A DNA stretch of 32,569 bases, from contig SFLD01000023.1 in assembly GCA_004553545.1 (NCBI GenBank), forward strand, positions 1 to 32,569. The letters run 5' to 3'. The notes beneath the pieces were generated by a model. The model was not told the DNA's origin. It saw only the letters and a list, made by a program, of their open reading frames with translations, and did not search any database. Shown piece after piece: positions 1 to 7,486 of the stretch. The DNA comes from Clostridiales bacterium. GTDB lineage: Bacteria; Bacillota; Clostridia; Oscillospirales; Oscillospiraceae. Every line of letters starts with the position of its first letter. Position 1 is the first letter of the stretch. The position numbers and the translations under genes were made by a program.

Positions 1-2
1 CC

Positions 3-3000
3 AGCGACGCGGGCATGAAGGCCTACTATGCCCTGCTGAGCCAGGCCGAGGGCGCGGATTCCATCAGCCAGTTCAACCACCCCGGCACCACCTTCGGCAC
101 CTTCCAGGACTTTGCCTACTGGGATGCCGTTATCGACAGCCGCATGTACCTGGTGGAGGTCGGCAACGGCGAGGGCCAGATCGGTGCCGGCGGCTACTAT
201 CCCAGCTACAGCGAGTACATCAAGGCCCTGGACAAGGGCTGGCACCTGGCCCCCAGCAATAACCAGGATAACCACAAGGGCCGCTGGGGCAACGCCAACG
301 ACGCCCGCGACGTCATCCTCACGGATGATTTCAGCGAGGAAGGCATCTACGCCGCCCTCCGCGCCATGCGGGTCTATGCCACCGAGGATAAGAACCTGGA
401 GATCGGCTACACCGTCAACGGGGAGATGCTGGGCAGCACCATCTCCGAGGTGCCCGAGAAGCTGAACTTCGAGATCTCCTTCTACGATCCCGATAAGACC
501 GACTCCATCAGCAAGGTGGAGCTGGTGGTGAACTCCGGCAAGGTGGCCCAGAGCTGGAGCGGCGCGGAGCTGGTCAAGGGCAGCGTCAGCGTGACGCTGG
601 ATCCCGATTACAGCTACTACTTCGTCCGCGTCACCGAGGGCGACGGCGATATCGCCGTCACTGCCCCCGTCTGGGTGGGCGAGACCCTGAAGCTGGGCAT
701 CTCCGACGTGACCTGCAGCGCTGCGACCCCCGTCACGAAGGAGGAGCTGACCCTGACCACCACCCTCTTCAACAGCGAGACCAGCGACGCCGAGATCGAG
801 TCCGTGACCTACACTGTCGGCGGCGAGGTCATCGGGGAAGATACAACTGCGGGCACTCTGGAGGCCAGCAGCACCAAGAGCGTGACCTTCCAGTACACGC
901 CGACGGCGGCCCGGATGACCACCATCACCGTGACGGTGGTCCTGGAGCAGAACGGCAAGGAGTACACCTTCACGAAGGACATCTCCCTAGACGTGCTGGA
1001 TGCCGATAAGCTGGTCTACATCGGCATCGACGCCTCCCACTACAACGAGTACGTGGCGGGCAACTACAAGGATTCCATGGGCAACTTCGGCGCCCTGGCG
1101 GCGGAGTATGACGTGCGCACGGTGCAGCTGAACAGCAGCGAGGAGCTCATCGCGGCCTGCGGCAACGCCAAGTACAAGGCCCTGATCCTCACCGTGCCCT
1201 CCCGCCGCCTGGCGGCTGCCCAGACGGACCCCAGGACCTATTCTGAGGCGGAGCTGGCGGCCATCGCGGCGTTCAACGCGGCGGGCGGCACCGTGATCCT
1301 GGCCGGTTGGTCGGATAACTACGAGAACTACGACGTCATCCAGAACAACAAGTCCATCAAGCACATGGCGGCCACCCAGAACGACGTGCTGGCGGCCCTG
1401 GGCTCCCACCTTCGGATCAGCGACGACGCCACCTATGACGACGTGCGCTCCGCCGCCGACGGCGTGGACAAGTGGCGGCTCTACTTCAGCGACTACAACA
1501 TGGAGAATCCCCTGACCGACGGCGTGATCTACGATGCGGAGCATCCCTATGACAAGCTCTACACCGAGCGCTTCAGCCACTACGGCGGCGCGTCCATCTA
1601 CGCGGTGGATGAGACCGGCAATGCCGTCTCCGCCCTGCCCGCCACGGTGAGCCCGGTGGTCTACGGCCACGCTACCACCTATTCCGTGGACGTGGACAGC
1701 GACGGCCTGGGCGGCGCCGGGACTCCCAAGTATACCTACGCCGAGAACGACAGCCGCCTGATGGTGATGGCCACGGAGCAGCTGGAGGGCAAGGGCCTCA
1801 TCGTGGTCTCCGGCGCGGCCTTCATGTCCAACTTCGAGGTGCAGGCCCAGGTGGATAACGGCGCGGAGAAGAACTACTCCAACTACCGGATCTGCGAGAA
1901 CCTGGTGTCCCTCTTCAACCAGGCGGAGATCACCCCCATCGCAGAGGTCCAGGCCGAGAAGGACGAGGGCGTCCGCTTCACCATCGAGGGTGTCGTGACC
2001 TCCAACGCCTCCGGCTATGACAAGGCGACCGCCTTCTTTGACTGCATCTATGTCCAGGATGCGACCGCCGGCATCAACGCCTTCCCTGTGGCAGGCGAGT
2101 ACAAGATCGGCGACGTGGTGCGCATCACCGGCAGCACCTCCTCCTACCAGGGCGAGCGTCAGATCGCGGTGAAGAAGATCGTGAAGATCGGCGAGACCAC
2201 TCCCGTTGCCCCCAAGACCGTCACTGCGGCGCAGCTGGCGGACCAGGGCTTCCTGGGCAGCCTTGTGACGGTGGAAGGCACCGCCACGAAGATCGAGTAC
2301 GCCAACGGCCTCATCCAGACCATCATGGTCCGGGATAGCTCCGGCAAGGAGGCCCGCATCTTCATCGACGGCTACATCACCACCGACAAGGACGTGGCCA
2401 ACGCCGAGGTGGGCTGCCGCGTCAAGGCCACGGGCCTTGCCTCCTATGACAATACCTTCGTCCTGGCGGACGGCACCCCGGTCTACCAGCGCATCCGCAT
2501 CCGCGACCGGGCAGACGTGGTCTGCACCGCGGGCGGCGGCGTGACGCCTGTGACCCCCGTGACTCCCACCCAGCCCGGCCTGCCCTTCACGGATGTTTCC
2601 AAGGGCGAGTGGTACTATGACGGCGTGAACGATCTCTATCGCCGCGGCATCATGGACGGCACCACCGAGACCCTCTTCGCCCCCAGCCAGGGCCTGAGCC
2701 GCGGTCAGCTGGCCATGATCTTCTACCGCATGGCAGGCGAGCCGGAAGTCACCGCCAAGGATACCTATTCCGACGTGCCCGCCGGCCTCTGGTGCGCCAA
2801 GGCTGTGACCTGGGCCAGCGCCAACGGCCTGGTCCTGGGCTATGAGGACGGGACCTTCCGTCCCGACCAGCCGGTCCAGCGCCAGCAGCTGGTGGCGATG
2901 CTGTTCCGCTACGCGGCCTTCTGCGGCATGAGCGCCGTGACGCTGGAGGAGAATCTCCTCTCCTTCCAGGATGTCGGGGCCGTCAGCGGCTATGCCCGCC

Positions 3001-3128
3001 CGGCCATGAACTGGGCTGTGGGCCAGGGCATCCTGCTGGGCAGCGAGAACTATCTCATGCCGAGAGAGCAGGCCACCCGCGCCCAAGTGGCGATGGTGCT
3101 GCACCGCTATCTCACTCTGCTGGGCTGA
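3..3128 (+). CDS. SLH-anchored PHP-type surface protein, 5' end cut by the window
   Basis: The frame is open to the left edge, so the true start lies outside and about 1041 residues are visible. The first ~130 residues (Phe-Asn-His-Pro, then HLAPSNNQDNHKG and a DAR-VIL segment) look like the C-terminal half of a PHP/CehA-type metallophosphoesterase. Beta-sandwich, Ig-like sequence follows to about residue 335, then a Rossmann/GATase-like segment (~337-640) and a probable OB-fold (~645-838) like those in secreted nucleases and phosphodiesterases. A VTPVTPVTP linker leads to three SLH repeats (~860-1041), each opening with F/Y-x-D-V and containing an R/Q-x-Q-x-x-A/V-M-hydrophobic block. SLH triplets bind pyruvylated secondary cell-wall polymer, so the protein should sit on the cell surface; the signal peptide would be upstream. 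The SLH assignment is secure. The substrate is unknown and the PHP call rests on a partial domain. Confidence 0.85.
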   Translation, partial: SDAGMKAYYALLSQAEGADSISQFNHPGTTFGTFQDFAYWDAVIDSRMYLVEVGNGEGQIGAGGYYPSYSEYIKALDKGWHLAPSNNQDNHKGRWGNANDARDVILTDDFSEEGIYAALRAMRVYATEDKNLEIGYTVNGEMLGSTISEVPEKLNFEISFYDPDKTDSISKVELVVNSGKVAQSWSGAELVKGSVSVTLDPDYSYYFVRVTEGDGDIAVTAPVWVGETLKLGISDVTCSAATPVTKEELTLTTTLFNSETSDAEIESVTYTVGGEVIGEDTTAGTLEASSTKSVTFQYTPTAARMTTITVTVVLEQNGKEYTFTKDISLDVLDADKLVYIGIDASHYNEYVAGNYKDSMGNFGALAAEYDVRTVQLNSSEELIAACGNAKYKALILTVPSRRLAAAQTDPRTYSEAELAAIAAFNAAGGTVILAGWSDNYENYDVIQNNKSIKHMAATQNDVLAALGSHLRISDDATYDDVRSAADGVDKWRLYFSDYNMENPLTDGVIYDAEHPYDKLYTERFSHYGGASIYAVDETGNAVSALPATVSPVVYGHATTYSVDVDSDGLGGAGTPKYTYAENDSRLMVMATEQLEGKGLIVVSGAAFMSNFEVQAQVDNGAEKNYSNYRICENLVSLFNQAEITPIAEVQAEKDEGVRFTIEGVVTSNASGYDKATAFFDCIYVQDATAGINAFPVAGEYKIGDVVRITGSTSSYQGERQIAVKKIVKIGETTPVAPKTVTAAQLADQGFLGSLVTVEGTATKIEYANGLIQTIMVRDSSGKEARIFIDGYITTDKDVANAEVGCRVKATGLASYDNTFVLADGTPVYQRIRIRDRADVVCTAGGGVTPVTPVTPTQPGLPFTDVSKGEWYYDGVNDLYRRGIMDGTTETLFAPSQGLSRGQLAMIFYRMAGEPEVTAKDTYSDVPAGLWCAKAVTWASANGLVLGYEDGTFRPDQPVQRQQLVAMLFRYAAFCGMSAVTLEENLLSFQDVGAVSGYARPAMNWAVGQGILLGSENYLMPREQATRAQVAMVLHRYLTLLG

Positions 3129-3149
3129 GTCCCGGCACACATTCCCTTT

Positions 3150-3179
3150 CGCCCCGGCGGGCAGCTGCCCGCCGGGGCG
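3150..3179 (+). terminator. Perfect 30-bp palindrome after the SLH gene
   Basis: Two 15-base arms are exactly complementary (CGCCCCGGCGGGCAG and its reverse complement) and start 21 bases after the stop codon. The following bases are only weakly T-rich. The position and stability suggest a terminator or mRNA-end hairpin for the SLH gene, with an atypical tail. A second perfect 9-bp hairpin (3216-3235) sits just upstream of the next gene's ribosome binding site. Confidence 0.6.
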
Positions 3180-3252
3180 TTCCCCGTGAGCATTTTTCCC
3201 CGGAAGACTGAAAGCGCGCCGCCCCAGGGCGGCGCCCGGAAAGGAACGTCCC

Positions 3253-4407
3253 ATGAAGCTTGAAAGACCCGCGCCCCGGCGCGCACTGGAGATCGGCCTG
3301 TCCCTGGGGCTGGTGCTGATTCTGGTACTGTGGGCCGCCGTCCTTTTCTGGACGGAGGAGGACCGGGAGGCTACGGCCGCCCGGAAGCGGATGTTCGCCG
3401 TGGCGGAGGTCACGGACATCCTGGAGGATACCGCTGAGGTGCAGGACTGGACGGAGGGACGGCGCATCGGCCAGCAGGAGCTGGAGATCGAAGTCCTCAC
3501 CGGCCCCTGGAAGGGGGCGGTGCTGGAGACCCCCAACTACCTCACCATCTACACCAATGTGGACGCCCGGGTGGGCACCCGCATCATCGTCCGCCTGGAC
3601 GCGGACGAGCAGGGGCAGCCCTACGTCCTCTCCATCCCGAACTATAACCGGGTGCCCATGCTGCTGGGGCTCATGGCGGTCTTTGCCGGGCTCCTGGTGC
3701 TCATCGGCCGGCGGAAGGGCGTCATGGCCCTGATCGGCCTGGTCTACACCCTGGCCTGCCTCTGGTTTATCCTGGTGCCCATGATCCTGCGGGGGGCGGA
3801 CCCCGTTTTGGTGACGGTGGTCATCGTGGCCCTGACCACGGCGGCTTCCCTGCTGCTGCTGACGGGCCTCAGCCGCAAGACCCTCTGCGCAACGCTTGGC
3901 TGCGTGGGCGGCGTGGCGGCGGCGGGGCTTTTCGCCGCGGCGGCGGGCACCGTCTCGCCCATCAACGGCTTCAACCTGCCGGAGGCGGAGGAGCTGGTGC
4001 TGCGGGCGGCGGACCAGGGGCTGCAGATCAGTGGCCTCTTCGTCAGCGGGATCCTGGTGGCCTCCCTGGGTGCGGTGGTGGATGTTGCCATGTCCATCGC
4101 CTCCGCCTGCTGGGAGCTGCGGCAGGTGGACCCCAAGCTGCCCCGGACGGCGCTGTTCCGCTCCGGCATGAACATCGGCCGGGACGCCATGGGCACCATG
4201 GCCAACACCCTGATCCTGGCCTTCGCGGGCTCGTCCCTCAATACGCTTCTGCTCTGCCAGGTCTATGACTACCCCCTGATCCAGATCTTCAACGCCGATG
4301 CCATCGCCGTGGAGATGATCCGGGGCGTGGCGGGCTCCATCGGCATCCTGCTGACGGTGCCGCTGGTGGCGCTGCTGAGCGCGCGCCTCATGAGCCCCCG
4401 GAAATAG
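3253..4407 (+). CDS. YibE/F family integral membrane protein
   Basis: 384 residues. A hydrophobic helix at about 11-33 is followed by a ~95-residue extracytoplasmic beta-rich part containing a small OB-like stretch, then about seven further membrane helices from ~residue 133. The polar cluster around D-V-A-M-S-I-A-S-A and the N-I-G-R-D-A-M-G-T-M-A-N-T-L motif are hallmarks of YibE/F proteins. The family is widespread in Firmicutes, often as tandem or fused YibE and YibF parts, and its function is not established; transport has been proposed. The start is set by AAAGGA seven bases upstream (3240-3245). A strong hairpin (3216-3235) lies immediately 5' of that site. It follows the SLH gene after 124 bases and is probably transcribed separately. 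Family call firm, role unknown. Confidence 0.88.
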   Translation: MKLERPAPRRALEIGLSLGLVLILVLWAAVLFWTEEDREATAARKRMFAVAEVTDILEDTAEVQDWTEGRRIGQQELEIEVLTGPWKGAVLETPNYLTIYTNVDARVGTRIIVRLDADEQGQPYVLSIPNYNRVPMLLGLMAVFAGLLVLIGRRKGVMALIGLVYTLACLWFILVPMILRGADPVLVTVVIVALTTAASLLLLTGLSRKTLCATLGCVGGVAAAGLFAAAAGTVSPINGFNLPEAEELVLRAADQGLQISGLFVSGILVASLGAVVDVAMSIASACWELRQVDPKLPRTALFRSGMNIGRDAMGTMANTLILAFAGSSLNTLLLCQVYDYPLIQIFNADAIAVEMIRGVAGSIGILLTVPLVALLSARLMSPRK

Positions 4408-4448
4408 TGCGCCTTTCCCCCGTGGAAATACGCGGACGGATCATAAGA

Positions 4449-4491
4449 GGAAGGCCCTGCCGAACTGGCAGAGCCTTCCTTCTTTCTCTTT
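4449..4491 (+). terminator. Intrinsic terminator after YibE/F gene
   Basis: A 13-bp stem with one mismatch (arms 4449-4461 and 4467-4479), a 5-base loop, then a T-rich run TTCTTTCTCTTT. It lies between the convergent YibE/F and vWA genes and reads in the plus direction. Confidence 0.8.
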
Positions 4492-4578
4492 GGCGCGCGG
4501 AGACCGGGACGCCCTGGCTTTTCCCGCGAGGGCTCCATTTTGGAATGGGGCGATCCTGCACCGGTGCGGGCCTGGGCG

Positions 4579-5214
4579 TCATCTCCCGCGCTTTTTCACG
4601 TCGGCGTCGATGCGGGCCTTCCAGTTGGCGCCGAGGGGCTGGGCAGCGCGGACGCAGCGGACGGCCTCGCCGATGACCTCGTAGTTGAGGGCCGTGCCGG
4701 CCTGGTCACATTTGTAGTTCACCGCCCGGTCCGCGCCGATGCCGAAGCGGGCCGCCTCCCTCGCCGCGTCGATGTTGGCGCCCAGGAAGAGGAATTCCCA
4801 GCCGTACTTCTCCTTCTCGTGCCGGATCATGCGCTGCACGGTCTCGTAGTTGTAGCGGCGGCTGGCGTTTTCGCAGCCGTCGGTGGTGATGATGAACATC
4901 GTCTTTTCCGGCATGTCCTCCCGGCGGGCGTACTTGTGGACGTTACCGATGTGGTGGATGGCGCCGCCCACCGCGTCCAGCAGGGCGGTGCAGCCCTGGG
5001 TGAAGTACTCCCTCTCCGTCAGGGGCGGCACCTTGCTGAGAGGCAGCCGGTCGTGAATGACCGTGCAGCTGCTGTCAAAGAGCACGGTGGAGACCAGTGC
5101 CTCGCCCGCCTCCCGCTTCTGCCTTGCGATCATGGAGTTGAAGCCGCCGATGGTGTCCTTCTCCAACCCGCTCATAGAGCCGCTGCGGTCCAGGATGAAA
5201 ACCAGTTCTGTCAT
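4579..5214 (-). CDS. vWA domain protein with intact MIDAS motif
   Basis: 211 residues from the Met at 5214. This start is chosen over an upstream in-frame Met at 5238 because AGGAGGG (5223-5229) lies eight bases before it. The von Willebrand A domain fills the protein: D9-x-S11-x-S13 (DRSGSMSG), a central Thr in GCTALLDA and the TTDGCEN loop together form a complete metal-ion-dependent adhesion site. There is no signal peptide or membrane helix, so it should be cytoplasmic. Single-domain vWA proteins of this type (TerY-like) usually act as metal-dependent scaffolds in stress systems; the partner here is not visible. It is the last gene of an apparent minus-strand run with macro, HD and Spx/ArsC-like genes. 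Its ribosome binding site is inside an 11-bp inverted repeat, suggesting control of translation or attenuation. Confidence 0.85.
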   Translation of the reverse strand: MTELVFILDRSGSMSGLEKDTIGGFNSMIARQKREAGEALVSTVLFDSSCTVIHDRLPLSKVPPLTEREYFTQGCTALLDAVGGAIHHIGNVHKYARREDMPEKTMFIITTDGCENASRRYNYETVQRMIRHEKEKYGWEFLFLGANIDAAREAARFGIGADRAVNYKCDQAGTALNYEVIGEAVRCVRAAQPLGANWKARIDADVKKRGR

Positions 5215-5221
5215 AGGAAAA

Positions 5222-5271
5222 ACCCTCCTTCGTTTCATTACGCTGTCATTCTAGCGCATCCGAAGGAGGGT
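5222..5271 (-). promoter_or_regulatory. Inverted repeat that covers the vWA ribosome binding site
   Basis: Arms ACCCTCCTTCG (5222-5232) and CGAAGGAGGGT (5261-5271) are perfectly complementary over 11 bp. A smaller CGCT/AGCG stem (5241-5256) lies in the loop. On the minus-strand transcript the 3' arm is the Shine-Dalgarno sequence of the vWA gene and is followed by four further T residues. The structure could hide the ribosome binding site or act as an attenuator. A TAGAAT box in the loop could alternatively be a -10 element, in which case the hairpin would not be transcribed whole from that promoter. Confidence 0.45.
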
Positions 5272-5293
5272 CTGGTCGCCTGTGAGGCGACAT

Positions 5294-5650
5294 TTATTGT
5301 GCGTTCAGCCGTTCCGCCCACTCAGCTTCCCGGAAGCCCACGAGGACGAAGTCCTCGCCGATCAGCAGCGGGCGCTTGACCAGCATGCCGTCTGCGGCGA
5401 GAAGGCGCAGCATCTCATCCTCGTTCATATGCGGCAGCTTGTCCTTCAGGCCCATGGACTTGTAGAGCAGGCCGCTGGTGTTGAAGAACTTCTTCGGCGG
5501 CAGTCCGCTGCGCCGCTGCCATTCTGCCAGCTCCTCATACGTGGGCTTTTCCTGCTGGATGTCCCGGAGATCATACGCAATGTGGTTTTCTTCCAGCTAT
5601 TTTTTGGATTTCTGGCAGGTGGTACATTTGGGGTAGCAGAGGAAGATCAT
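5294..5650 (-). pseudogene. Spx/ArsC (YffB-like) family gene with in-frame amber codon at position 18
   Basis: Reading down from ATG at 5650 (preceded by TAGGAGTG) gives a 118-codon frame, the normal length for the arsenate reductase-like Spx/YffB/MgsR family. It has the thioredoxin-fold CxxC near the N-terminus (C9 and C12 in CYPKCTTCQK), a KKFFNTSG segment and the C-terminal KRPLL...VLVGF signature. Codon 18 is TAG (5597-5599) where relatives commonly have Trp (KKWL), a single-base change from TGG. Everything after it is intact with no other lesion. Either the gene was very recently inactivated, the amber is suppressed, or the base is a sequencing error. It lies 16 bases after the HD gene on the same strand. 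In active relatives the protein is a cytoplasmic redox-responsive RNA-polymerase-binding or reductase-like factor. Confidence 0.82.
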
Positions 5651-5666
5651 GGGTTTCACTCCTATC

Positions 5667-6098
5667 TCAATTCAATTCTTCTAAATACCGGATCGCTTCC
5701 AGATACAGGTCATGCTTTGGGGTGCGTCTGCCGCCGACTCTCCGGGTGTCCGTGTTGTGCCGGAGATCGGCCAGCTTGACCTTCCGGGCAATGGGGTCGT
5801 CCGCCAGCGCCCGGACGTAGTCCCTGTAGGGCACGCCGTCCGCATGGGTCAGCAGCCGGAGGGCCTGGAGCACAGGCTCCGGAAAGCCCGCCTGGGCCAG
5901 GCTCTCCAGGGAGTAGCGGTCGCCGTGGTCCTCGATGACGTCGTGCAGCAGGGCGGTGCAGGTCGAGTTCTCATCCTCCATCTGGGTGGCCAGATAGAAG
6001 GGATGGAATACGTAGGGATAGCCTCCCTTATCCACATCGTCCCGGTGGGCGTCCCAGAGGATCGCGTAGGCTTTCCTGACCAGCTCAGAGTAATACAT
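5667..6098 (-). CDS. RelA/SpoT-like HD domain hydrolase (small, hydrolase-only)
   Basis: 143 residues. The metal-binding HD signature is present: H32 in VFHPF, H52-D53 in LLHDVIEDHG, and a distal Asp in KLADLRHNTD around residue 109. This arrangement, with GGYPYVFHP in front, is that of the hydrolase domain of RelA/SpoT enzymes and of Mesh1-like small alarmone hydrolases. There is no synthetase, TGS or ACT domain. The likely reaction is removal of a pyrophosphate or phosphate from a nucleotide such as (p)ppGpp, which is inference from the family. The start is supported by AAAGGAG about six bases upstream. It sits 30 bases downstream of the macro-domain gene and just ahead of the Spx/ArsC-like gene, suggesting one operon. 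Confidence 0.85.
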   Translation of the reverse strand: MYYSELVRKAYAILWDAHRDDVDKGGYPYVFHPFYLATQMEDENSTCTALLHDVIEDHGDRYSLESLAQAGFPEPVLQALRLLTHADGVPYRDYVRALADDPIARKVKLADLRHNTDTRRVGGRRTPKHDLYLEAIRYLEELN

Positions 6099-6128
6099 TG
6101 GAGCTCCTTTCCCTTCCGCGTGATATGC

Positions 6129-7136
6129 TCACGCCCCCAACAGCCGCTGATCGAAGGCGAACAGCGCCTCGTTGATCTCAAAGATATCGTATTTTCCCTG
6201 GCGGATGAAGTACTCGATGATGACGTCGGACTTGCTGCTGGGGCTCAGCGCGTAGCCTGCCCGTGCGATGAGGTCCCGGGTCTCCGCCAGGTCCAGCTCC
6301 AGCGCGATGGCAAAGGCGATGGCGGTGGACTTGGAGGGCTTATAGTCCGGATCGCTGCGGATCTTGGAGAAGAGCTTGCGGTCCACGTTGGCTTTCTTGT
6401 AGACCTCGGAGTCCTTCCGGCCGCTGCGGTCGATGAGCCGCAGCAGGGTTTCTGAGAACCCGGCGTCCAGATGCGCCAGCAGGTCGTCCAGTCCCCGGGC
6501 CGGTACGGAATCTGCCATGGGCGCCGCTTTGCTCCTGCGGGCGGCCTGCAGCGGGGGAAGGCCGGAGCGCATCCGGCGCAGGCTCTCCCGGCGGAAGTCG
6601 GTGTGCGCGTCCACATAGTGGTCGTCGATGTACTCAGCAATGTCGGAAAAGAGCCTGCCGCTGATCTGAAAGGCCTCCCGGCCGAAAATGACCAGGAAGA
6701 CCGTCATGTCGTTGTGCAGAAGGAACGCACCGATGGTGTCCACCGCCACCCGCAGCGCCTGATCCTTGGGATAGCCGAAGCTGCCGGCGGCGATCAGCGG
6801 GAAGGCCACGGTCTCGCAGCCGTGCTCCCTTGCCAGCGCAAGGCTGCTCCGGTAGCAGGAGACGAGCTGCTCCCGCTCTCCGTGGCTGCCGCCATTCCAG
6901 ACAGGGCCCACGGTGTGGATCACGTATCGGCAGGGCAGGCGGTAGGCCTTCGTGATCTTCGCCTCCCCGGTCCCGCAGCCGCCCAGCTGCCGGCACTCCG
7001 CCAGCAGCTCCGGCCCCGCCGCCTGGTGGATGCAGCCGTCCACCCCGCCGCCGCCCAGCAGGGACGCCTGGGCGGCGTTGACGATGGCGTCCACGGTCAT
7101 TTTCGTGATGTCGTTGCGGACGATGGAAAGAGGCAT
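6129..7136 (-). CDS. Macro-domain protein with C-terminal helical extension
   Basis: 335 residues. Residues 1 to ~160 form a macro (Appr-1''-p processing) domain: NDITKMTVDAIVNAA, the glycine-rich GGGGVDGCIHQAAG loop, a VIHTVGPVW strand and the FPLIAAGSFGYP loop that binds ADP-ribose phosphates. Such enzymes hydrolyse O-acetyl-ADP-ribose or remove ADP-ribose from proteins. A low-complexity linker follows, then a conserved helical domain (~225-335) with VDRKLFSKIRSDPDYKPSK-type sequence resembling an XRE-like helix-turn-helix; I recall this two-part architecture from other Firmicutes. The C-terminal part may bind DNA or a partner, but its role is not established. It heads the minus-strand run that includes the HD, Spx/ArsC-like and vWA genes. 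A promoter (7280-7308) and a palindrome (7256-7273) lie upstream. The ribosome site is weak (AGGCGGTG). Confidence 0.85.
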   Translation of the reverse strand: MPLSIVRNDITKMTVDAIVNAAQASLLGGGGVDGCIHQAAGPELLAECRQLGGCGTGEAKITKAYRLPCRYVIHTVGPVWNGGSHGEREQLVSCYRSSLALAREHGCETVAFPLIAAGSFGYPKDQALRVAVDTIGAFLLHNDMTVFLVIFGREAFQISGRLFSDIAEYIDDHYVDAHTDFRRESLRRMRSGLPPLQAARRSKAAPMADSVPARGLDDLLAHLDAGFSETLLRLIDRSGRKDSEVYKKANVDRKLFSKIRSDPDYKPSKSTAIAFAIALELDLAETRDLIARAGYALSPSSKSDVIIEYFIRQGKYDIFEINEALFAFDQRLLGA

Positions 7137-7255
7137 GGTATCACCGCCTGATCAGTGTTCTTTGGGCCCGGGAGCCCGCATGGCCGCAGCCGCCTGCGCG
7201 GCGGCCGCAAGATACAAAAATGCTCTGCCTCCGCGGCAGCCCTGCCGGGGCATTG

Positions 7256-7273
7256 CAACACAAGACAGTGTTG
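7256..7273 (-). promoter_or_regulatory. Palindrome in macro-domain promoter region (candidate operator)
   Basis: CAACAC-N6-GTGTTG is a perfect 6-bp inverted repeat. It lies just downstream of the predicted -10 box of the minus-strand promoter, where a repressor could block transcription. The regulator is unknown; the helix-turn-helix-like C-terminus of the macro protein itself is one possibility. Confidence 0.4.
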
Positions 7274-7279
7274 TTTCCT

Positions 7280-7308
7280 ATGATAGCATACCCCGCCAGG
7301 AAAGGCAA
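7280..7308 (-). promoter_or_regulatory. Predicted sigma-70 promoter for the macro-domain operon
   Basis: Read on the minus strand: TTGCCT, a 17-base spacer, TATCAT, with an upstream TG making an extended -10. The leader to the start codon is about 135 bases and contains a GC-rich hairpin (7189-7205). This accounts for part of the 350-base gap 7137-7486. The rest of that gap holds the TetR promoter and operator on the plus strand, and I see no gene in it. Confidence 0.6.
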
Positions 7309-7419
7309 GAAGCGGCGGAGCGCTTGCAGTCAGCGGAAGAAAAGCTTCCCGGAATGGAATTTTGCATTTCAATAGCGCTGGTCGCTTGCAAGGAGACTTG
7401 CACGGGAAAAGAATTCTCC

Positions 7420-7448
7420 TTGACAAAGGAAACCAGCAAGAGTACAAT
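7420..7448 (+). promoter_or_regulatory. Strong sigma-70 promoter of the TetR-led resistance operon
   Basis: TTGACA (7420-7425), a 17-base spacer, TACAAT (7443-7448): a consensus -35 and a 5/6 -10. It lies 38 bases ahead of the TetR start codon and drives the plus-strand gene run. Confidence 0.85.
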
Positions 7449-7449
7449 A

Positions 7450-7467
7450 AACTAACGAATGTTAGTT
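7450..7467 (+). promoter_or_regulatory. TetR-type operator at the transcription start
   Basis: AACTAAC-GAAT-GTTAGTT is a perfect 7-bp inverted repeat with a 4-base centre. It begins two bases after the -10 box and covers the expected +1. The size and placement are typical of TetR/AcrR operators, so the downstream regulator probably represses its own operon. Confidence 0.75.
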
Positions 7468-7486
7468 AGTGACTGGCGGAGGGCGT

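Noticed and set aside
987..3536. 849-codon open frame on the minus strand across the SLH gene
   Set aside because: It is antisense to a gene with clear SLH repeats. Its composition (His, Gly, Val, Ala, Leu-rich, no domain pattern) is what GC-rich codon usage produces on the opposite strand.
5597..5599. TAG as a specially decoded amino acid such as pyrrolysine in the Spx/ArsC-like gene
   Set aside because: The family does not use pyrrolysine, no pyl genes are visible, and the site is commonly Trp in relatives; a nonsense mutation or base error is simpler.
7385..7402. Direct repeat CTTGCA-N6-CTTGCA upstream of the TetR promoter
   Set aside because: Short, occurs once, and has no symmetry with the TetR palindrome; not enough to claim a regulatory site.
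7097..7447. 116-codon minus-strand frame across the macro/TetR intergenic region
   Set aside because: It covers promoters and operators, is Cys/Pro/Arg-rich without a domain pattern, and has no ribosome site.
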